A stretch of 64,000 nucleotides of DNA from Arcuatula senhousia (taxonomy: Eukaryota; Mollusca; Bivalvia; Mytilida; Mytilidae). This document shows, piece after piece, positions 59,458 through 64,000 of the stretch. The stretch's first letter is position 1. Every line of letters begins with the position of its first letter. The notes under the pieces are model-generated. The model saw nothing but the letters and a program-made list of their open reading frames with translations. It made no database searches and was not told the origin of the DNA. The stretch is from the NCBI GenBank assembly GCA_963971305.1, contig OZ020317.1, positions 21,842,001 through 21,906,000 of the forward strand, written 5' to 3'. A program made the translations under genes and the position numbers.

Positions 59458-60324
59458 GTGAGTCGAAGTCTGCCATCTGGTGTAAGCTTATTGATTCAAC
59501 GGTTAATCGACCATGTCTATCACGTGGCAAAATAAACAATATCAACGATCACGTGTTTTGTTCTATGGTCAGGTGTTAAGAGTTCAGTGATCATGTGAAA
59601 AAAGAATGACTAAAAATAACGCGCGTTTGATTTTTTAAGCTAGTGAAGTACATCGGTGTTTGTCAAATTGTTATTTTGAGAACCAAAGTGACACTGAAAA
59701 ATTAAATATTATTTAAAGGAAAACACACATGACAGCAGAAAAAGGGTTTGCTTAAAGAATTTCAGTACCCGAAAAAAGTGACTCGAAAATATCTATCCAC
59801 AAAGGTATGGAGTAGTGATTAATGTAAATGAATCAAATGTGCAGTGCAATTTAATCACGGTTATAATATACATGTAATGCAAAATGATATAGATAACAAA
59901 GCTAGATATCAAAACGAACAGAATTCTCGGAATAATACGACATTTGTCTTAACAGAAAACTTAATGTAAAAACATGGATGTCAACAAGAAGGTTATATAC
60001 TAACTACCGCTTACTATTCCGGAGCACCCGACCTCACTCGTGTTACGTTTTCGGGTTGTTGATTGCTTTTCAGTTGTTTATAAGTGTGATTATGTTGTCT
60101 GTTTTTCGTTCTGTTTTGAAGAAATAGGTACTACATGTAGTAACTCTCTGTTTTTGCTGGTGTTTACTGGTTTTGTCTGCCCTTCCAGACTTTTGACATT
60201 CGAGTACCCATTTGGTACCTCTTTACTTCTACTGATTGAGACAGAAACGTTCCGAGTCATTATTTATTCACATGTACAATATTATATATTATATAAATTA
60301 TAATAATATATACATATTTTTTAG
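59458..60324 (+). other. GPCR intron 2
   Basis: 867 bp between GTGAGT and TTTTTTAG, phase 1. It contains the exon 2 fragment (59516-59577) and a CTCCGGA/TTTCGGAC-family repeat at about 60005-60235, with TTCCGGAGCACC and AGACTTTTGACATTCGAGTA. The 87-codon frame at 60040 is in that repeat. Confidence 0.75.
59516..59577 (+). pseudogene. Decayed duplicate of GPCR exon 2 end
   Basis: TCTATCAC[G]TGGC[A]AAATAA, ATCAACGATCAC[G]TG and TATGGTCAGGTG follow the last about 60 bases of exon 2 and its donor (59400-59463), 117 bp downstream, with many substitutions and a lost GTGAGT. Lies in intron 2. Confidence 0.7.
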
Positions 60325-60539
60325 TCTCCATTATCATTTCCATACCGTTTGCCTTGTACCACAGTACAGTCGATAGCACGAGCCACACTTATTGTCAGGA
60401 GTCATGGCCAAACAAAATGGTGGGAAAAGTGGTATTGATTGCAGTTAGCGCCACAATCTACTTCATCCCGCTCTCTATCATTGTCGTCTGCTATTCAAGG
60501 ATTCTGCGCAGACTCAAACAAGGATACCGAAACAGACGA
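60325..60539 (+). CDS. Class A peptide GPCR, exon 3 (TM4 to ICL3)
   Basis: Acceptor TTTTTTAG, completes a Val codon with exon 2, and ends before GTAAGT at 60540 in phase 0; 215 nt. SIIISIPFALYH completes TM4, then an ECL2 with HTYCQESWP (Cys190 pairs with Cys113 in this family), TM5 VLIAVSATIYFIPLSIIVVCY, and ICL3 start SRILRRLKQGYRNRR. YCQESWP resembles the ECL2 of kisspeptin and galanin receptors. The three exons give 238 residues. TM6, TM7 and the tail are absent from the remaining 3.4 kb, so the gene runs past the window. Confidence 0.9.
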
Positions 60540-61920
60540 GTAAGTTAAGAACTCTGTCTTTTTCACTTGTTATCATTTATCTTTCCTTTTCTGCTATGTC
60601 GTATTTTCACTGGATTCGTTAGCTATAGAGGACTCTTTTATTTGCTTTAATCCATTAAGGGGACACTTTGACCTATGTATGACTTAAAAAAGAACTCCAA
60701 TTTTAAGCAAGGCACGGCTTTTCTGAATCTGCAATAGTTTCTACAAAAGATACCTTAACATAAAAGGTCATCACCACTTAAGTTTTCAAAGTAAAATCAG
60801 CAATCAAAGTAACCTTAAAATGGTAAAAATGTTCACATGGACGACGATCGATTTTAAACTACTAAATTCTTCAAATAAATCGTCATTAATGTCCAGGAAA
60901 GAACCGCTTACTATTCCGCAGTACATATGTTCACTCTGGTAACGACTTGAGTTTATGTTGTTATTAGACATTCAATATTTTTTGTGTTTCCGTGTTTTAT
61001 ACATTGTCTAGATCTGTTTCGTCGTCTTGTCCTTGTTTTCCTATCATTTCTTTGCCATGTAAGGTTTATAGGGGGATTAAAAGCTACGAGCTACAAAAAG
61101 AAACTCGTCAAATCTATCATCTTGTTTGCTTTACTCTTAATGAAGTATTTATTCAAGACTCATTGCACATTGGAAATCTATTTCGAGCTTTGTTAATGGT
61201 TAATGTAATAATCTTAAGGATGTCAAACAACTTTAAAAAATCAAATTTCTAGCTAGTTGACAATGTTATCATGCAAAATTAGAACATTCTTCCGTCTAAA
61301 CTAACTACCATAAAACCAGCTGGCAATCACATTATTGTCATCATGCTGTTCGTGTATTAGTCTTATAAAGTATTATTCATGTAAGGTCAATAAGTTTCCC
61401 AAGACAACAGACTGCAGCACTTGTGTTTGAAATCTCTATAATTCCTTAAGCTTGACTTATGCTAAGATTTGTCTACACGTGATACAATCAATTCTTATTT
61501 AGAAAAAAAGATGTAATTATTGTTCTTTTATTTTAAATTTCAGAACAAAGTAACGGTTGCTTTGTAACTTATAATGGAATTTCATTGGCACATTTTATGC
61601 TGGCCTCATAATCACATCTCCAACTTTTTAGTTCTTTTTAGATCTTTAGATAACAAAAAAATCCACTTGCTCGAGAATTTCTCCTACCGTATTTTACCAC
61701 TATCTAGTATGTTATTATATTAACAGGCTTGTGCAAATTTCTGATTTTTAATACGACAAGGCTCTCTCCGTGACCGACTGTTAGAACAAGGTTACATAAA
61801 ATATGTCTCCAACGGTCCCCTTTAATACACATCCTTCGTTATCAGCCACCGGCGAAAAATGCAAGATCATGTTGAGCGTTATGGTTAGTGATTGCTTTGA
61901 TAAGTGTTTTGCTGATTGTT

Positions 61921-62299
61921 GTACTGAGATGATCACCCTATAGTACCTATTATGTCTTTACAACAGTGTTGTGTTTTGTTTTACTAACGGACCCTCAAAT
62001 CGGAATGAAAGAAGGAGGTTTGACGCGTCATTAAATAAAGGTAATAACAAAACTACCGATCTTGAATGATCAATATCATAGTCTAGAGACAATGACAAAA
62101 ACGAATCAGTCATACTGGAGAATTGGTGGATCGCAATGGTCCTGACTTGGTACAGGCATTTCAAACGAAATGGTGGGTAAACCAGGTTTTATGGCGCCAA
62201 ACCTCCCTCTTCCATTGCGATTTTAGGATTCGGTAATGACCATATACCACAACATAGTTGTGAGACACAATAAGAATATTGAGATGATCATCTCAGTAC
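61921..62299. mobile_element. GATCATC-family element with long inverted arms
   Basis: Left arm 61921-62035 (GTACTGAGATGATCAC ... GGAGGTTTGACGCG) pairs inverted with about 62185-62299 (TGGCGCCAAACCTCCCTCTT ... GATGATCATCTCAGTACC). The middle about 150 bp is the minus-oriented family core with GATCGCAATGGTCCTGACTT. Other copies in the window show only one arm, so this is the most complete inverted-repeat form. Confidence 0.7.
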
Positions 62300-62465
62300 C
62301 TTATTAAATAATTTATTTCATTTGAAATACCTGAACCAAATAAGAACCATTACAATCTTTAATTTTTCAGTATGTCTTCCATATTTTGTCTTTTCTCTTG
62401 GACATTAAGTAATTTGGTAATTTTGTTATTTCCTTTATCTGTACTAACTAATTTTATATGTTCCA

Positions 62466-62682
62466 TTAAAGGGGGGTATCACAGCCCCCGCCCCCGGAAT
62501 ACCGAATACCGTTTAAAAATGACAGAATACCGTTAAAAAGACCGGAATACCGAATACTCACGGCGTGCGGGTACCAAAAGCCTAAAAATTCGGAACATCG
62601 CGTACCGCGGACCACACCTTGGCATACCGAATACCCTGTAAAAAAAATACCGCGTACCAAAAGGGCTGTGACATCCTCTTAA
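62466..62682. mobile_element. 217-bp TTAA-flanked MITE with AATACCG repeats
   Basis: TTAAAGGGGGGTATCACAGC at the left pairs inverted with GGGCTGTGACATCCTCTTAA at the right. Inside, the word GAATACCG[AATACC] recurs at least six times. TTAA at both ends fits a piggyBac-type target duplication, as at 39390-39662. Confidence 0.75.
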
Positions 62683-63569
62683 AGTTTATACGAACTTAAA
62701 TCTCCAATCAAAACGTGAAGCAAAGATCTTTCCAAATCATTTTCCAATCAACACCTTTTTTGACTTTATCTTATGGTCCAGCTAGTGACCTTCAAATGTA
62801 GAAAAAAACAATCAATTTCTTAGCACTTTTTCTTATTATAATGACATATCAGAATATTCCCGGCTGAACAAATGATAGAAACTGACATTGATTCATTACT
62901 GTCTTCATGCTGAATGTGGTCATTTTATTAACACCATATTTTTCTGTATAGTTAATAGTTTCCAACTACAACTGAGTTTGATATGTGTTTGGTGTCTAAA
63001 GCTTAGCTTGAACTAATTTGTTCACATGAGATAAATTCAATTTCTATTTTTTTATTATTTCTCGCGAATGATTGATATTTCATTAAAAATGAAAAGCTTG
63101 AACTATCGTGATTCACCATTTCCCCATATTTTGTTTACTCTTTCTTGAACAAGCAAAAGTGGGCCGATTGGTCAATTAAATGCCGCTATAGCTGAAAGGG
63201 AAAATAAGTTCCGGCTTGCTATATCCCATTCTTTAATTTAAAGATAGGAATGATTCGGTAAATGACCACAATATTAACTTTGATGTAAAAACCATCTTCG
63301 CTTTTCATTCTCTATCAAGGAAATCAAATATTCCTGCAAAAAAGTTTGGAAAACTGAACCAGTTGTGATAGGTTAACTCCATAAGCTAAAAAAGCACGCT
63401 CAAAAGATATATTATGTACTTTCTAAAAATGTGTCTGCCATGATGTCCTTCATCAATTAGGATTTATTTATAGACTGGCTTAAAAAAAAACAAATGAATT
63501 ACGTTGAATTGGTTTGTAGAAATGCCTTGGCGAAGGAGTCCAAAGTAAATGAAACAGTTAAAATTGTCA

Positions 63570-63880
63570 TGCCAATTAGTAAGGCTATGAATAAAGTTAA
63601 TGACAAAATTCCCGAGCTTCAAGGATCAATCTCAGTGTTCAAGAGAAAAGACAATAGACGGAAAAAATACAGGAAAAAAAGATCGAAATGGTCCTTAAAT
63701 AATACATGAATAGGGACTTAAAAAGCAAGGGTAAGTTAAACAAAGGTTTATTGCGCACCAAACCCCTCTCTTCCAATGCAATCTTAGGTTTTAATGGTGA
63801 CAAAAAACACAACCTAAGTGTAAAGACATAATTGGGATACGAAGGTGATCATCTTCGTACAACAAACAGCTACAGACTGA
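63570..63880 (-). repeat. GATCATC/ACCATTGCG-family repeat, inverted copy
   Basis: GTTAATGACAAAATTCCCGA, GATCGAAATGGTCCTTAAAT, GCACCAAACCCCTCTCTTCC and AAGGTGATCATCTTCGTACA in family order, diverged. Confidence 0.58.
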
Positions 63881-64000
63881 TCAAAACATTCATTATTAAG
63901 TTTACATGAAAAATCACAAAATATCAATTTAAGGTAGTACAGTGGTCTAAAACTGAGCATTTACCTAATTTGAGGAAAGATAATTATATTGCTATTTATC

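Larger units (their letters stand above)
60540..64000 (+). other. GPCR intron 3 (start) with repeats
   Basis: No CWxP or NPxxY-bearing exon is seen. Repeats: CTCCGGA-family fragment at 60890-61060, a palindromic GATCATC-family element at 61921-62299, another partial + copy at 62320-62450, a TTAA-flanked element at 62466-62682, and an inverted GATCATC-family copy at 63570-63880. The 71-aa frame at 63494 overlaps the last and reads a repeat. About 61.1-61.9 and 62.7-63.5 kb show nothing recognised. Confidence 0.6.

Noticed and set aside
60992..61252. 86-codon frame as the next GPCR exon
   Set aside because: No TM6 CWxP or TM7 NPxxY motif, no fitting acceptor phase, and it starts in a dispersed repeat.
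63494..63709. 71-codon basic frame near the window end as a gene
   Set aside because: Overlaps an inverted GATCATC-family repeat; the lysine/arginine-rich tail is repeat sequence read in one frame.
1..64000. tRNA, rRNA or CRISPR arrays
   Set aside because: No tRNA-like B-box with matching arms, no rRNA-like stretch and no regular spacer-repeat array was seen; the tandem arrays present are of other kinds.

Overview
This is eukaryotic genomic DNA, AT-rich, with spliced genes, long introns and dense repeats. Several dispersed families (for example those with the GCCTGACG, TTTCGGACTTTTGACA and TTCGTGGG motifs) look like those I associate with bivalve, Mytilus-type genomes. The assignment to a mussel or close relative is an inference from repeat style, not from a marker gene.

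Region 1 (about 1-21.4 kb, + strand) holds a small secreted-protein gene. A tandem segmental duplication (about 2285-9284 and 9285-12655) carries seven copies of a 186-218 bp cassette. Each cassette has a TATA box, about 45-50 bp to an ATG, an 18-19 codon hydrophobic leader and a GTAAGT donor in phase 1. Three lie at 3.3-3.8 kb and four at 10.4-11.1 kb; the last is frameshifted. The first downstream coding acceptor I find is 14079, which opens an exon with a farnesoic acid O-methyltransferase (FAMeT, Methyltransf_FA) domain. The last exon (21106-21362) encodes a six-cysteine PAN/apple-like module, a stop and AATAAA. Phases match throughout, giving a predicted 263-264 aa secreted protein. The intron between these exons carries a decayed DIRS-type tyrosine-recombinase retrotransposon on the opposite strand (about 14.63-19.42 kb).

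Region 2 (21.4-29.9 kb) is intergenic: dispersed repeats, a 786-bp inverted-repeat element (26407-27192) and a local duplication at 28.4-29.1 kb.

Region 3 (29865 to past the window end, + strand) is a class A peptide GPCR, closest by eye to the kisspeptin/galanin/allatostatin-A group. Exon 1 (29865-30227) carries the N-terminus to TM3, exon 2 (59322-59457) TM3-TM4 with DRY, and exon 3 (60325-60539) TM4 to ICL3. TM6-TM7 are not seen and should lie downstream. The 29-kb first intron contains a tandem segmental duplication (about 36.1-48.6 and 49.6-55.4 kb). Copy 1 carries a 7,449-bp CACTA (EnSpm)-type transposon, 40343-47791, with CACTA/TAGTG ends, a CGA target duplication, TIRs of over 500 bp full of subterminal repeats, and an apparent empty site in copy 2. 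Nested in it are a minus-strand retroposon with a TAAC tail and 14-bp target duplication, a 161-bp tandem array, a duplicated 200-bp block and a GC-rich promoter-like segment. Small TTAA-flanked inverted-repeat elements are scattered through the intron and the 3' end.

Exon boundaries, frames and TIR matches were worked out by eye; no alignment or database search was run.
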